Positions 45,101 through 54,003 of a DNA stretch of 64,000 nucleotides are shown here, in pieces. The stretch's first letter is position 1. Every line of letters begins with the position of its first letter. The translations under genes and the position numbers were made by a program. The notes beneath the pieces were generated by a model that worked only from the letters and a program-made list of their open reading frames with translations, was not told the origin of the DNA and did no database searches. The stretch comes from Bacillota bacterium (GTDB taxonomy: Bacteria > Bacillota > Clostridia > Lachnospirales > Lachnospiraceae), in contig JAEZVF010000083.1 in assembly GCA_023443225.1 (NCBI GenBank), positions 8,483-72,482 on the forward strand, read 5' to 3'.

Positions 45101-45689
45101 AGACCAGGTTATGTCTTCTGGTGAAGATATCAATGTACTTGTATTTGATACTGAAATCTATTCTAATACAGGAGGGCAGGCTTCAAAATCTACTCCAACT
45201 GCAGCGATTGCAAAATTCGCCTCATCAGGCAAGCGGTCTGGTAAAAAGGATTTAGGTAGAATGATGATGACCTATGGTAATGTTTATGTTGCCCAGGTAG
45301 GTATCAATGCAGATAATAACCAGTTAATTAAGGCAATCAGGGAGGCGGAGAATTATAAAGGACCTTCTCTTATCATAGCCTATGCACCATGTATTAGCCA
45401 TGGTATTAGAGAAGGAATGGGCCGAAGTATGGCAACCATTAAGAAAGCTGTCAATGCAGGTTATTGGCATTTGTACCGCTATAATCCAGATTTGAAGAAG
45501 GAAAATAAGAATCCATTTATTTTGGACTCCAAAGAACCAAAGGAAAGCTTTAGAGAATTCATCATGGGTCAGGTACGATACAGTTCATTAGCAAAATTGT
45601 TCCCAGAGGATGCGGAAGAATTATTTGTTAAAGCGGAAGAAAACGCAAAAGAGCGTTATGAAATCTATAAAACAATGGCTAGTTTATAA
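42156..45689 (+). CDS. nifJ: Pyruvate:ferredoxin (flavodoxin) oxidoreductase
   Basis: The 1177-residue single-chain enzyme decarboxylates pyruvate to acetyl-CoA and reduces ferredoxin. It shows the N-terminal pyruvate-binding domain (AAYAYTDVAAIYPITPSSTMAE), the EKR domain, two 4Fe-4S clusters (CIQCNQCAYICPHAV; CTGCGNCADICP), the proximal-cluster cysteines SGACAGCGETPY and the TPP site GGDGWAYDIGYSGLDQV. The start at 42156 follows TGGAGGG. A terminator follows. It is central to fermentative energy metabolism. Confidence 0.97.
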   Translation: MSKIQMTVDGNTAAAYAAYAYTDVAAIYPITPSSTMAEVVDEWAAKGRKNIFGQTVSVVEMQSEAGASGTFHGSLQAGALTTTFTASQGLLLMIPNMYKTSGELLPGVFHVSARALAAQALSIFGDHQDVMATRQTGCALLASGSVQEVMDLSPIAHLAAVKGRLPFVHFFDGFRTSHEIQKVEALEYEDYASLLDLKALEEFRSRSLSPNHPVIRGTAQNPDIYFQSREASNPFYTNLIPIVESYLTKMGELTGRHYGLFDYYGAADAEYIIIAMGSVTQTIEETIDYYNDKGEKYGLVKVHLYRPFSAEHFLSVIPKTVKKIAVLDRTKEPGAIGEPLYLDVCGCYKKIANAPVIIGGRYGLGSKDTTPNDIEAVYENLKLQNSKDQFTISINDDVTNTSLKNKEKVSMEPKDRISCKIWGLGSDGTIGANKQAIKIIGSQTNLNVQAYFDYDSKKSGGITVSHLRFGETPIRATYLVDHADYVACHNQSYVNKYDMVGDLKPGGIFVLNCQWTEEELGEKLPAKLKREIAEKNIRFYTINAVKIAEEIGLGNRINMVMQGAFFKLINIIPEDVFISELKKAASNSYSKKGEQVVKMNHAAVDQGVQNIHEVQVPQEWKNSQDEDDDGNVKEPEFVRNIMRPMQEQKGHLLPVSAFSGREDGTFPSGSTAYEKRGIAVNVPEWIVERCIQCNQCAYICPHAVIRPFLLDDEDLKKAPASFVTKKAIGKGFEELHYKIQISPMDCTGCGNCADICPAKGKALIMQPLETLVENEVNNWKFALTEVGYKSNLASGNSFKDSQFKKPLMEFSGACAGCGETPYIKLVTQMFGERMMIANATGCSSIWAASAPSTAYTTTKEGKGPAWANSLFEDNAEYGFGMYLGVKQMRNKIEDCMKQLIDMDIETELKEIFEDWIQYKEDGEISKQVSAKVMKKLSDFSCSENNIMHLMNEIKDRSDYLTKRSHWIVGGDGWAYDIGYSGLDQVMSSGEDINVLVFDTEIYSNTGGQASKSTPTAAIAKFASSGKRSGKKDLGRMMMTYGNVYVAQVGINADNNQLIKAIREAENYKGPSLIIAYAPCISHGIREGMGRSMATIKKAVNAGYWHLYRYNPDLKKENKNPFILDSKEPKESFREFIMGQVRYSSLAKLFPEDAEELFVKAEENAKERYEIYKTMASL

Positions 45690-45709
45690 GATTGTAGTAG
45701 GACGCTGTA

Positions 45710-45749
45710 AAAACAATACGGAAGTTTGTTGTATTCCGTATTGTTTTTT
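45710..45749 (+). terminator. nifJ terminator
   Basis: AAAACAATACGGA (45710-45722) pairs perfectly with TCCGTATTGTTTT (45735-45747), followed by T residues. Confidence 0.9.
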
Positions 45750-45814
45750 ATGTTGCCTATTTAAGCTATGTTTGCTATTATTTTAATATAAAAAAGAAAG
45801 GAAGTGAGTGTTAT

Positions 45815-47305
45815 TTGAGTGTAATAACAGATAAAGTTAAGGAGGTTTTATACTCCGTTTTACCCATTACAATTATTGTATTACTACTTAATTTTACGGT
45901 AACCCCGATGGAAAGTTATGTGATATGGAGATTTCTTTTTGGAGCGTTGTTAATTATTATTGGATTATCTGTATTTTTGTTTGGTGTTGATATTGGGATT
46001 ACTCCACTTGGTAATTTAATGGGAGCAAGTATTGCTAAGACAAACAAGGTATGGGTAGTTGCAACCCTTGGTATTGTTCTTGGCTTTTTTATATCTGTAG
46101 CTGAGCCGGATCTGCAAATTCTTGCTGATCAAGTTGATTTTGTTACCTCTGGTTTAATCCCTAAGATGTCGATTTTACTTATTGTATCTCTTGGTATAGC
46201 AATTATGCTTACTACAGGATTAATTCGAATAGTTTATAATATTCCCTTATATAAAATGCTTACCGTTCTTTATGTTTTTATATTTATACTTTCTATATTT
46301 ACCTCTCAAGAATTTTTAGCGATATCATTTGATGCATCAGGAGCTACCACCGGAGCGCTGACGGTTCCATTTATTTTAGCTCTTGCTACAGGTACATCTG
46401 CATTGAAGAAGGATAGTAAAGCTTCTGAAAAGGATAGTTTTGGATTAGTTGCAATAACCTCAACTGGTGCAATTATTTCTGTTTTAATGATGAGTATCAT
46501 ATCAAAATCAGATATAATATCCAGTAATCTGGAATCAATTCATTTACAATCAAAATCTATATTCGCACCATTTATTCATGAAATTCCCATAATATCTGGA
46601 GAAGTACTACTGGCATTAATACCAATTATGATTTTATTATTGATTTTTCAAAAGAAATCTTTCCATTTGACTTTTAAAGCCCTTCGAAAAATTCTAAAAG
46701 GTTTTTTATATACATTTGTCGGGCTGGTTTTATTTCTTGTTGGAGTAAATGCTGGTTTTATGGATGTTGGCAGATTTGTCGGATATCAACTGGCATCTTT
46801 TGAGAATAAGGTACCGATTATTCTTGTAGGTTTTATACTAGGTTTGGTTACTATTTTGGCCGAACCAGCTGTTCATGTACTTACAGATCAGATAGAAGAT
46901 GTAACCAGTGGTTATGTAAAAAGGAAAGTTGTTCTTTTGGCATTATCCATAGGTGTAGGATTTTCTGTTGCCCTTTCTATTCTACGAATATTAGTACCGA
47001 ATATTAAACTATGGCATTATCTACTTATTGGATATATAATTTCTATAGCATTAACTTATGTAGTTCCAAAATTATTTGTCGGTATTGCATTCGATTCAGG
47101 AGGAGTAGCTTCCGGACCGATGACCGCAACCTTTATTTTATCATTTGCTCAAGGGGCAGCCGAAGCAATTGACGGAGCAGATGTATTAATCGATGGTTTT
47201 GGCATTATTGCAATGGTAGCACTAACACCCTTGATTACATTACAAATCCTTGGCTTCATTTACAAATTAAAGTCAGGAAAAGGAGGATTGGAGAACAATG
47301 GATGA
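45815..47305 (+). CDS. DUF1538 membrane protein, duplicated
   Basis: The 496-residue protein has many membrane segments in two homologous halves. Each carries the pair F.S.AEPDLQILADQV (half 1) / ILAEPAVHVLTDQIEDVTSGYV (half 2) and AISFDASGATTGALTVPFI / GIAFDSGGVASGPMTATFI. This DUF1538 family is probably a transporter; the substrate is unknown. It starts with TTG (45815, AAAGGAAG about 12 bases upstream) and overlaps the next gene by eight bases, so the PII-like protein is its likely regulator. Confidence 0.88.
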   Translation: MSVITDKVKEVLYSVLPITIIVLLLNFTVTPMESYVIWRFLFGALLIIIGLSVFLFGVDIGITPLGNLMGASIAKTNKVWVVATLGIVLGFFISVAEPDLQILADQVDFVTSGLIPKMSILLIVSLGIAIMLTTGLIRIVYNIPLYKMLTVLYVFIFILSIFTSQEFLAISFDASGATTGALTVPFILALATGTSALKKDSKASEKDSFGLVAITSTGAIISVLMMSIISKSDIISSNLESIHLQSKSIFAPFIHEIPIISGEVLLALIPIMILLLIFQKKSFHLTFKALRKILKGFLYTFVGLVLFLVGVNAGFMDVGRFVGYQLASFENKVPIILVGFILGLVTILAEPAVHVLTDQIEDVTSGYVKRKVVLLALSIGVGFSVALSILRILVPNIKLWHYLLIGYIISIALTYVVPKLFVGIAFDSGGVASGPMTATFILSFAQGAAEAIDGADVLIDGFGIIAMVALTPLITLQILGFIYKLKSGKGGLENNG

Positions 47306-47963
47306 CTATTCGGTTAAAACAGCATTGGAAATAATCTACGTAATCGTACATTCTGGGATAGGAAGTAAAGTTCTGAAAGTTGCAAAACATAATGGTATTC
47401 AGGGTGGAACCATATTCTTGGGAAGAGGTACCGTAAAGAATAAACTTCTTGAATTTTTGGACTTAACGGATGAAAGAAAAGAAATTGTTTTTATGATTGC
47501 AGAGCAAGCAAAAGCAAACAGCGTTCTGAATAGTTTAAACAATGAATTTCATTTTAAGAAACCGAATCATGGAATTGCTTTTAGTCTGTCAGTTTTAAAG
47601 TTAGTTGGCTCAAGCAGATATATTGAAAGCAAAATGCAAGAGAGCAAAGGAGAGGAAAACACTATGTATCAGGCTATTTACACTATCGTTGATAAGGGTA
47701 AAGCAGAAACTGCCATTGAAGCGGCAACAGCAGCAGGTGCCAGAGGGGGAACAATCATGAATGGTAGAGGTTCTGGTATTCATGAAACCAATATACTATT
47801 CTCTATGCCGATCGAACCGGAAAAAGAAATTGTATTGATATTATCCGAAGAGAAGAGTACAGATGCAATTGTAACTTCAATAAGGAAAGAACTTAACATA
47901 GATGAGCCAGGAAATGGAATCATATTCATACAAAATGTAAATCAAACTTTTGGATTGTTTTAA
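47298..47963 (+). CDS. Tandem PII-like regulatory protein
   Basis: The 221-residue protein consists of two PII/GlnB-like domains. Domain 1 is about residues 8-105 (LEIIYVIVHSGIGSKVLKVAKHNGIQGGTIFLGRGT), domain 2 about 123-221 (MYQAIYTIVDKGKAETAIEAATAAGARGGTIMNGRGSG). Canonical PII proteins are about 112 residues, so this is a fused duplication. The GGTI..GRG loop resembles the T-loop region, but no uridylylated-tyrosine motif is seen. It overlaps the DUF1538 transporter gene and probably gates it. Confidence 0.85.
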   Translation: MDDYSVKTALEIIYVIVHSGIGSKVLKVAKHNGIQGGTIFLGRGTVKNKLLEFLDLTDERKEIVFMIAEQAKANSVLNSLNNEFHFKKPNHGIAFSLSVLKLVGSSRYIESKMQESKGEENTMYQAIYTIVDKGKAETAIEAATAAGARGGTIMNGRGSGIHETNILFSMPIEPEKEIVLILSEEKSTDAIVTSIRKELNIDEPGNGIIFIQNVNQTFGLF

Positions 47964-48009
47964 AATGTGGGCTTTTTCAGAAAATGCTACTGAAAAAGCC
48001 CACATTTTT
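47963..48009. terminator. Bidirectional terminator
   Basis: An 18-bp perfect stem (AAATGTGGGCTTTTTCAG with CTGAAAAAGCCCACATTT), flanked by A and T runs. It serves the PII-like gene (+) and asnB (-). Confidence 0.9.
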
Positions 48010-48030
48010 AAAAACAATCCAGAATGAAAG

Positions 48031-49884
48031 TTAGATAAGAATTTCAACATTATATTTTTGTAACCAATAATTTACCTGTAACATATAGGCAAGTAGCTGT
48101 GGTCCTGCCATAAGCTGCCCATACCAAGGTTTTCCATAGTCTGATGGAGTATTGATAAAGTTTTTAACTTTATGAATATCAATTAGTTGATTGATAGGAG
48201 AAGAACTATTTTCTAATATAGCAAGAAGCCGATCACCTAATATTTTTTCATATTGAGGATGGTATGTTTTGGGATAAGGGCTTTTTTTACGATAAAGAAT
48301 TTCTGGAGGAAGCATTCCCTTTGCTGACTCTCTTAACAGATGTTTTACAACTCCATCTCTGCATTTCATATCCCATGGAATGTTCCATACGTATTCTAAT
48401 ATTCTATGATCTGCTAAGGGGACTCTAGCCTCAAGTCCAGAATACATGCTACTCCTGTCCATACGATCTAATAATGTAACCATAAACCATTTTATATTCA
48501 AATAAGAGATTTCTCTACGGCGTGCTTCCAAGGTGTTTTCATTTTCCAAACGGGGTGTTTCATTTATAGAGCGTTCATAGGTTTCAGATACATATCGCTC
48601 TAGATTAATTTCTTCCAATACATCCTCTAGCAGAAGCTGCTTTCGTGGTTGGAGATTAATTGACCATGGAAAACTACGTGCATCAAAAGATTCCTTATTA
48701 TGGAACCATGGATAACCACCAAAGATTTCGTCTGCACATTCGCCGGTTAGGGCTACTTTATTGTGTTTTTTGACTTCAGAGCAAAAGTATAGGAGAGAAG
48801 ATTCAACATCCGCCATGCCAGGCAGATCTCTGGCATCTACTACTTTATATAAATAATCTGCTAGTAACATATGATCACATTCTAAATAAGTATGATGGGT
48901 ATTAAAATGGTCCACCATTTTTTCGACATAAGGTCTATCGCTAGAGGGTTGAAAAGCATTTTCTTTAAAATACCTATCATTTTCTTTGAAATCAAATGAA
49001 AAGGTGTTAAGTTGTTCTCCTTGCTTTGACAGTTCGTTAGCACATATGGCAGTAATGATGCTACTGTCAAGTCCACCGGAAAGGAAGGTACAGATAGGGA
49101 CATCCGATACCATTTGTCTTGTTATAGAGTCTCTTACCAGAAAAGCCGTTTTTTCAATGGTTTCTTCATAAGAATCCATGTGTGGATTACTATTAAGTTT
49201 CCAATATGGGACCTGTTGTATTTTATCATTTTTATAAACAATATATTCACCAGGCAGAACTTCAAGACAGTTCATAAAGACTCCACTACCGTATGTTTTT
49301 GCTGGTCCCAATCCAAATATTTCACATAGTCCATTTCGGTCGATTTGAGCTTTTACACCAGGATATTCAAATAATACTTTTAGTTCAGAACCAAATACAA
49401 TTGCAGAATCATGTATCGTATAAAACAATGGTTTCACGCCAAGACGATCACGGAAGATATAGAGACCCTTTTGATTATCATCCCAAATAGCATAAGCAAA
49501 GATGCCATTTAACTGCTTTACAAATTCAGCACCATATTCCATAAATCCTACTAAGATTACTTCAGTATCACTGCTTGTATTAAAGTGCCATCCTTTTATC
49601 TTTAAATCATCCCGTAATTCTTTGGTATTATAAATCTCGCCATTGTAAATAATGGTATAGCTTCGTTCACCGATACTTCTACTCATTGGTTGCTGCCCAT
49701 TTTCAAGATCTATAATTGAAAGCCTAGCATGTGAAAAACCAACTTGATTCGAAAGGAAAATACCGCTATCATCAGGACCGCGATGGTGCATTTTGCATTT
49801 CATTTGATTTAAAATAGTTTGCCACTTAGGAGAATGCATGGTGTAATTTTCATGAAAACTAGAAAAGCCTGCGATTCCACACAA
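48031..49884 (-). CDS. asnB: Asparagine synthetase (glutamine-hydrolysing)
   Basis: The 617-residue enzyme has the N-terminal Ntn glutaminase domain (nucleophile Cys2 in CGIAGFSSF; HRGPDDSGIF; YNGEIYN) and a C-terminal ATP-pyrophosphatase domain (TFLSGGLDSSIITAI; GECADEIFGGYPW). The start codon is TTG, required because Cys2 must follow it directly; GAGG lies nine bases upstream. Confidence 0.95.
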   Translation of the reverse strand: MCGIAGFSSFHENYTMHSPKWQTILNQMKCKMHHRGPDDSGIFLSNQVGFSHARLSIIDLENGQQPMSRSIGERSYTIIYNGEIYNTKELRDDLKIKGWHFNTSSDTEVILVGFMEYGAEFVKQLNGIFAYAIWDDNQKGLYIFRDRLGVKPLFYTIHDSAIVFGSELKVLFEYPGVKAQIDRNGLCEIFGLGPAKTYGSGVFMNCLEVLPGEYIVYKNDKIQQVPYWKLNSNPHMDSYEETIEKTAFLVRDSITRQMVSDVPICTFLSGGLDSSIITAICANELSKQGEQLNTFSFDFKENDRYFKENAFQPSSDRPYVEKMVDHFNTHHTYLECDHMLLADYLYKVVDARDLPGMADVESSLLYFCSEVKKHNKVALTGECADEIFGGYPWFHNKESFDARSFPWSINLQPRKQLLLEDVLEEINLERYVSETYERSINETPRLENENTLEARRREISYLNIKWFMVTLLDRMDRSSMYSGLEARVPLADHRILEYVWNIPWDMKCRDGVVKHLLRESAKGMLPPEILYRKKSPYPKTYHPQYEKILGDRLLAILENSSSPINQLIDIHKVKNFINTPSDYGKPWYGQLMAGPQLLAYMLQVNYWLQKYNVEILI

Positions 49885-49982
49885 TAATAAGACCTCGCTT
49901 TTACATAATAGCTATGATATGCATGGGAGTTCATAATGATACAACTGTATTTTTCATGTAAAAAAGTGATTTTTCTAATAAA

Positions 49983-50023
49983 TAAAAAAGGCTATCCATT
50001 TCCTTATGAAGGATCGGACAGCC
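49983..50023 (-). terminator. arcC terminator
   Basis: On the minus strand GGCTGTCCGATCCTT pairs (two mismatches) with AGGAAATGGATAGCC around CATA, followed by TTTTTTATT. Confidence 0.85.
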
Positions 50024-50044
50024 ATGGCGTTGAAGTTTTTATAT

Positions 50045-50980
50045 TTATAAAATAAATCTTGTTCCAGTTTTTCCATGGAGTGCTTCTTTTGCTTTGTCGA
50101 TGTGGGTTATGATACACTGTCTATTAGGTGAAGCAGTTAAGAATTTGATTGCAGATTCAATCTTTGGAAGCATAGACCCGGTTTTGAAATATCCAAGTTC
50201 CATGAATTCTTTAGCATCCTCAAGACTTACTGTATCCAATACTTGTTCCTTGGGAGTGCCATAATGGATGGATACCTTATCAACAGCAGTAAGGAATAGG
50301 AGGACATCTGCATCCAATTGTTCAGCAAGTAATTCACTGGTATAATCCTTCTCAATTACCGCACTGGCACCTTTTAAATTAGTGCCTTGTTCTAATACAG
50401 GAATACCACCACCGCCTGCTGCGATAACTATCTGGTTTGCATCAAGTAATGCCTTAATTGCATCGATTTCATAAATTTCAAGCGGTTTTGGTGAAGCAAC
50501 AATCCTTCGATAACCTTTGCCTTCTTCATAGGCTACATAGTTACCTTTCTTTTTCTCAAATTCACTTTCTTCTTCTGTCATATAACGCCCAATAATCTTG
50601 GTAGGGTGACTAAAGGCCTTATCAAAAGGATCTACACGAACTTGTGTAATTATCGTAGATACCGGCTTAAAAATACCACGGTTTAGTAATTCTGTACGTA
50701 TCACATTCTGTAAATCATATCCTATATATCCCTGACTTAAAGCTCCACAAACAGACATTGGTGCAACAGTATATCTGGGATCTAGACGGCTGAATTCTGT
50801 CATAGCAGTATGAAACATTCCAATCTGTGGTCCATTGCTGTGTGTAATCGTAATCTGATAATCTTCTTCTATCAAATCAGCAATTGCTTTCGCAGCATTC
50901 TTAACGGCAACCCTTTGTTGTGGAAAAGTCTCGCCGAATGCATTTCGGCCAAGTGCAATTACAAGTTTTTTCTTTGTCAT
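50045..50980 (-). CDS. arcC: Carbamate kinase
   Basis: The 311-residue amino-acid-kinase-fold enzyme makes ATP from carbamoyl phosphate. Motifs: VIALGRNAFGE, THSNGPQIGM, VASPKPLEI, IAAGGGGIPVL, DADVLLFLTAVDKV and the C-terminal GKTGTRFIL. The start at 50980 follows GGAG; the frame extends upstream without coding character. No arginine deiminase or catabolic carbamoyltransferase is next to it, so the carbamoyl phosphate source is elsewhere. Confidence 0.95.
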   Translation of the reverse strand: MTKKKLVIALGRNAFGETFPQQRVAVKNAAKAIADLIEEDYQITITHSNGPQIGMFHTAMTEFSRLDPRYTVAPMSVCGALSQGYIGYDLQNVIRTELLNRGIFKPVSTIITQVRVDPFDKAFSHPTKIIGRYMTEEESEFEKKKGNYVAYEEGKGYRRIVASPKPLEIYEIDAIKALLDANQIVIAAGGGGIPVLEQGTNLKGASAVIEKDYTSELLAEQLDADVLLFLTAVDKVSIHYGTPKEQVLDTVSLEDAKEFMELGYFKTGSMLPKIESAIKFLTASPNRQCIITHIDKAKEALHGKTGTRFIL

Positions 50981-51368
50981 AGTAACTCCAATCCGCCTAC
51001 AGGTGCAGGCTATTTTATTTACGCGAAGGCATTTGTATGCAGGCAACAAGGTGAAGGGCTCCAAACTTGTCTGGAAGCACCTGAACATGCCCACAAACCC
51101 GAGCTATCTTAAGAAGCTTGATGCTCGTGGTTTCATATTGTATATTGATTATGTAGATTGAAACTATAAGGCAATTATATAACAATAAATAGAAAAAATA
51201 AAGTAATTTTATAAATTTATGGGTCATGCTGGAAATGAAAAAATGTATAATAATTACAAAACAATTATTAAAATTGAATACAAAAAACAACTTGACTTTG
51301 ACGGTATAATTGTATACAATAAAACAAAAAAATACGGTTGAGTTAACCTTGTGTGAGAGGAGAAAGAA
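50981..51368. other. Intergenic region with GC-rich foreign-looking patch
   Basis: Bases about 51000-51120 are more GC-rich than both flanks. A plus-strand frame ends at TGA near 51160 and reads NKVKGSKLVWKHLNMPTNP then SYLKKLDARGFILYIDYVD, but has no start or ribosome site. It could be the 3' remnant of an inserted gene. Beyond it the DNA is very A/T-rich up to the promoter at 51292. Confidence 0.4.
51292..51320 (+). promoter_or_regulatory. Promoter with perfect GntR-type palindrome
   Basis: TTGACT (51292-51297), 17 bp, TACAAT (51315-51320). The perfect palindrome ATTGTATACAAT (51309-51320) covers the -10 and has the TTGTATACAA form bound by FadR-type GntR regulators. The regulator encoded third in this unit (54004) is the likely binder. 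Confidence 0.8.
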
Positions 51369-52763
51369 ATGGAAAACAGAAAAGTATTTATTAATCACCA
51401 TAATAACCTGCTTCAACTTGAAGAACATCTGTATCCTTTAGTTGATGTTCAGGAACCAAATGTGTTTCGTAATTTATTCCCATATGATGAGGTGCCAAAG
51501 ATTGCATTTAATGATAGAATAGTACCACATAATTTCCCGGATGATATCTGGATTACGGATACTACGTTCAGAGACGGGCAACAGTCAAGAGCTCCTTATA
51601 CAACCGAACAAATTGTAACAATATTTGATTATTTGCATCGTCTTGGTGGTCCAAAGGGTATTATCAGACAAAGTGAATTCTTCTTGTATAGTAAGAAGGA
51701 CAGAGATGCCGTTTATAAATGTATGGAAAGAGGTTATCAATTTCCAGAGGTAACTTCTTGGATTCGTGCCAGTAAGAAAGACTTTGAGCTAGTTAAGGAT
51801 ATCGGAATGAAAGAAACCGGTATATTAGTAAGTTGTTCTGATTATCATATCTTCTATAAGATGAAGATGACAAGAAGCGAAGCTATGAATCATTATTTGA
51901 GCGTTGTACGGGAATGCTTGGAGACGGGAGTTGCTCCACGCTGTCATTTAGAAGATATTACACGTTCCGATATTCATGGCTTTGTCATTCCATTCTGTTT
52001 AGAACTGATGAAATTGGGAGAAGAATATGGAATCCCGGTAAAGATACGTGCCTGCGATACCATGGGCTATGGGGTAAATTTCTCTGGTGCAGTAATTCCA
52101 CGTTCTGTGCAAGGAATTATATATGGCTTAATTACTCATGGAAGTGTTCCTTCCAATATGCTAGAATGGCATGGACACAATGATTTCTATAAAGCGGTAG
52201 TTAATTCAACCACAGCATGGCTTTATGGTGCATCTGGCGTAAATTGTTCCTTATTTGGAATCGGTGAGAGAACAGGTAATACACCATTGGAAGCAATGGT
52301 ATTTGAGTATGCACAATTAAAAGGTTCCTTAGATGGTATGGATACAACGGTTATTACTGAATTAGCTGATTATTTTACCAAAGAGATGGGTTATAAGATT
52401 CCACATAGAACCCCATTTGTTGGTAAAAACTTTAATGTAACCCGTGCAGGCATTCATGCAGATGGCTTATTAAAGAATGAAGAGATTTATAATATCTTTG
52501 ATACCGGCAAGTTCTTAAACAGACCTGCATTAGTTTCCGTTTCCAATACTTCCGGTCTGGCAGGAATTGCACATTGGATAAACAGCTTCTTCCAATTGTC
52601 TGGAGACAAAGCTGTGAATAAGTCAAATCCAATCGTAATTCGTGTAAAGGACTGGGTTGATGCTGAATATGAAACTGGCCGTGTAACGGTTATAACGGAT
52701 GATGAATTAATAGAAATCATAGATAAAGTAAAAAATGACTTAAATATGGTTGATTTTAACTAG
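51369..52763 (+). CDS. Re-citrate synthase (isopropylmalate synthase family)
   Basis: The 464-residue protein has the DRE-TIM metallolyase motifs WITDTTFRDGQQSRAPYT, GVAPRCHLEDITRSD, ACDTMGYG and LEWHGHNDFYKAV. It lacks the leucine-binding regulatory domain of LeuA. Its close similarity in layout to the clostridial Re-citrate synthase, and the isocitrate dehydrogenase gene next door, indicate that it condenses acetyl-CoA and oxaloacetate to citrate for glutamate synthesis. Homocitrate synthase is the main alternative. GAGAGGAGAAAG precedes the ATG. Confidence 0.85.
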   Translation: MENRKVFINHHNNLLQLEEHLYPLVDVQEPNVFRNLFPYDEVPKIAFNDRIVPHNFPDDIWITDTTFRDGQQSRAPYTTEQIVTIFDYLHRLGGPKGIIRQSEFFLYSKKDRDAVYKCMERGYQFPEVTSWIRASKKDFELVKDIGMKETGILVSCSDYHIFYKMKMTRSEAMNHYLSVVRECLETGVAPRCHLEDITRSDIHGFVIPFCLELMKLGEEYGIPVKIRACDTMGYGVNFSGAVIPRSVQGIIYGLITHGSVPSNMLEWHGHNDFYKAVVNSTTAWLYGASGVNCSLFGIGERTGNTPLEAMVFEYAQLKGSLDGMDTTVITELADYFTKEMGYKIPHRTPFVGKNFNVTRAGIHADGLLKNEEIYNIFDTGKFLNRPALVSVSNTSGLAGIAHWINSFFQLSGDKAVNKSNPIVIRVKDWVDAEYETGRVTVITDDELIEIIDKVKNDLNMVDFN

Positions 52764-52827
52764 CAATATGAAGTACAATTCATAAGAGACTTATTTGATA
52801 GATAAAATAACAATTATGGAGGCACTT

Positions 52828-53991
52828 ATGTTTAAAGAGAGAATTGAAGCGGCAAAGGAAAAGTTTGGAAAGTTATTAGAGGAACAGTTAATAAGAGTAG
52901 ATGCCATGAAGCAGCAGGGTGATTTCTTAAATTACAAGGATTTAGATAAGATTATTATTGGTGTTTGCGGTGGAGACGGAATTGGTCCTGCAATAACTTC
53001 ACAGGCACAAAGGATATTGGAATATTTATTATCCAAAGAAGTAAATGCCGGAAAAATTGAATTTAGAACCATAGACGGGTTAACGATTGAGAGAAGGGCA
53101 GCAGAGATGGCGGCTATTCCTCCTGCAGTATTGGAAGAGTTAAAAGAATGCCATGTTATTCTAAAAGGACCTACAACAACGCCTAGAAAAGGAGATCCAT
53201 GGCCTAATGTTGAAAGTGCTAACGTTGCCATGAGAAAAGAATTGGATCTTTTTGCAAATGTAAGACCAGTACGTATCCCGGAACAGGGAATTGACTGGAC
53301 ATTCTATAGAGAGAACACCGAAGGTGCTTATGCGGTTGGAAGCAAGGGTGTTAACGTTACTGATGATTTAGGTGTTGATTTTACAGTAGTAACTTCACAA
53401 GGTACCGAGAGAATTATCCGGGCTGCTTTTGAATTTGCCAAAGCAAACGGTAAGACCAGAGTTACTGCGGTGACCAAGGCAAATATCATAAAAACCACAG
53501 ATGGTAAATTCTTAGATATCTTTAAGGAAATTTCCAAAGAGTATCCGGATATTACAGCAGATGATTGGTATATTGATATTATGACTGCAAAGCTTATTGA
53601 TGAGAAGAGAAGAAAAGACTTCCAGGTAGTAGTTCTTCCTAATCTCTACGGTGATATTATTACAGATGAAGCTGCTGAATTCCAAGGTGGTGTTGGTACT
53701 GCCGGCAGTGCTAATATTGGAAAACGTTATGCTATGTTTGAAGCTATCCATGGTTCTGCACCTCGAATGGTAGATGAAGGAAGAGACATTTATGCAGATC
53801 CATGTAGTGTGATTCGAGCAGGTGCTATGTTACTATCCCACATTGGTTATGTGCAAGAATCAGATAAATTGATCAAAGCACTTGATATCTGTACCATTAC
53901 AGAAAAGAAACTGGTTATCACCGGTAGAAGTAACGGAGCAAGCAGTGCTGCATTTGCTGATTATGTAATGGATACGATTGAAAAATTATAG
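52828..53991 (+). CDS. Isocitrate dehydrogenase (isocitrate/isopropylmalate family)
   Basis: The 387-residue enzyme shows VCGGDGIGPAITSQA, KGPTTTPRKGDPWPNVESANVAMR, RENTEGAYAVGSKG, the catalytic Lys/Asp region (VVLPNLYGDIITDEAAEFQGGVG) and IHGSAPRM. The N-terminal extension of about 45 residues is unusual for LeuB and argues for an isocitrate dehydrogenase in this context. The start at 52828 follows GGAGG. No aconitase gene lies in the unit. Confidence 0.85.
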   Translation: MFKERIEAAKEKFGKLLEEQLIRVDAMKQQGDFLNYKDLDKIIIGVCGGDGIGPAITSQAQRILEYLLSKEVNAGKIEFRTIDGLTIERRAAEMAAIPPAVLEELKECHVILKGPTTTPRKGDPWPNVESANVAMRKELDLFANVRPVRIPEQGIDWTFYRENTEGAYAVGSKGVNVTDDLGVDFTVVTSQGTERIIRAAFEFAKANGKTRVTAVTKANIIKTTDGKFLDIFKEISKEYPDITADDWYIDIMTAKLIDEKRRKDFQVVVLPNLYGDIITDEAAEFQGGVGTAGSANIGKRYAMFEAIHGSAPRMVDEGRDIYADPCSVIRAGAMLLSHIGYVQESDKLIKALDICTITEKKLVITGRSNGASSAAFADYVMDTIEKL

Positions 53992-54003
53992 GAGGCGTAT
54001 TGA

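Noticed and set aside
51015..51428. 137-codon minus-strand ORF opposite the citrate-unit promoter
   Set aside because: It runs through very A/T-rich DNA, the promoter and the start of a clear gene, and has no ribosome site.
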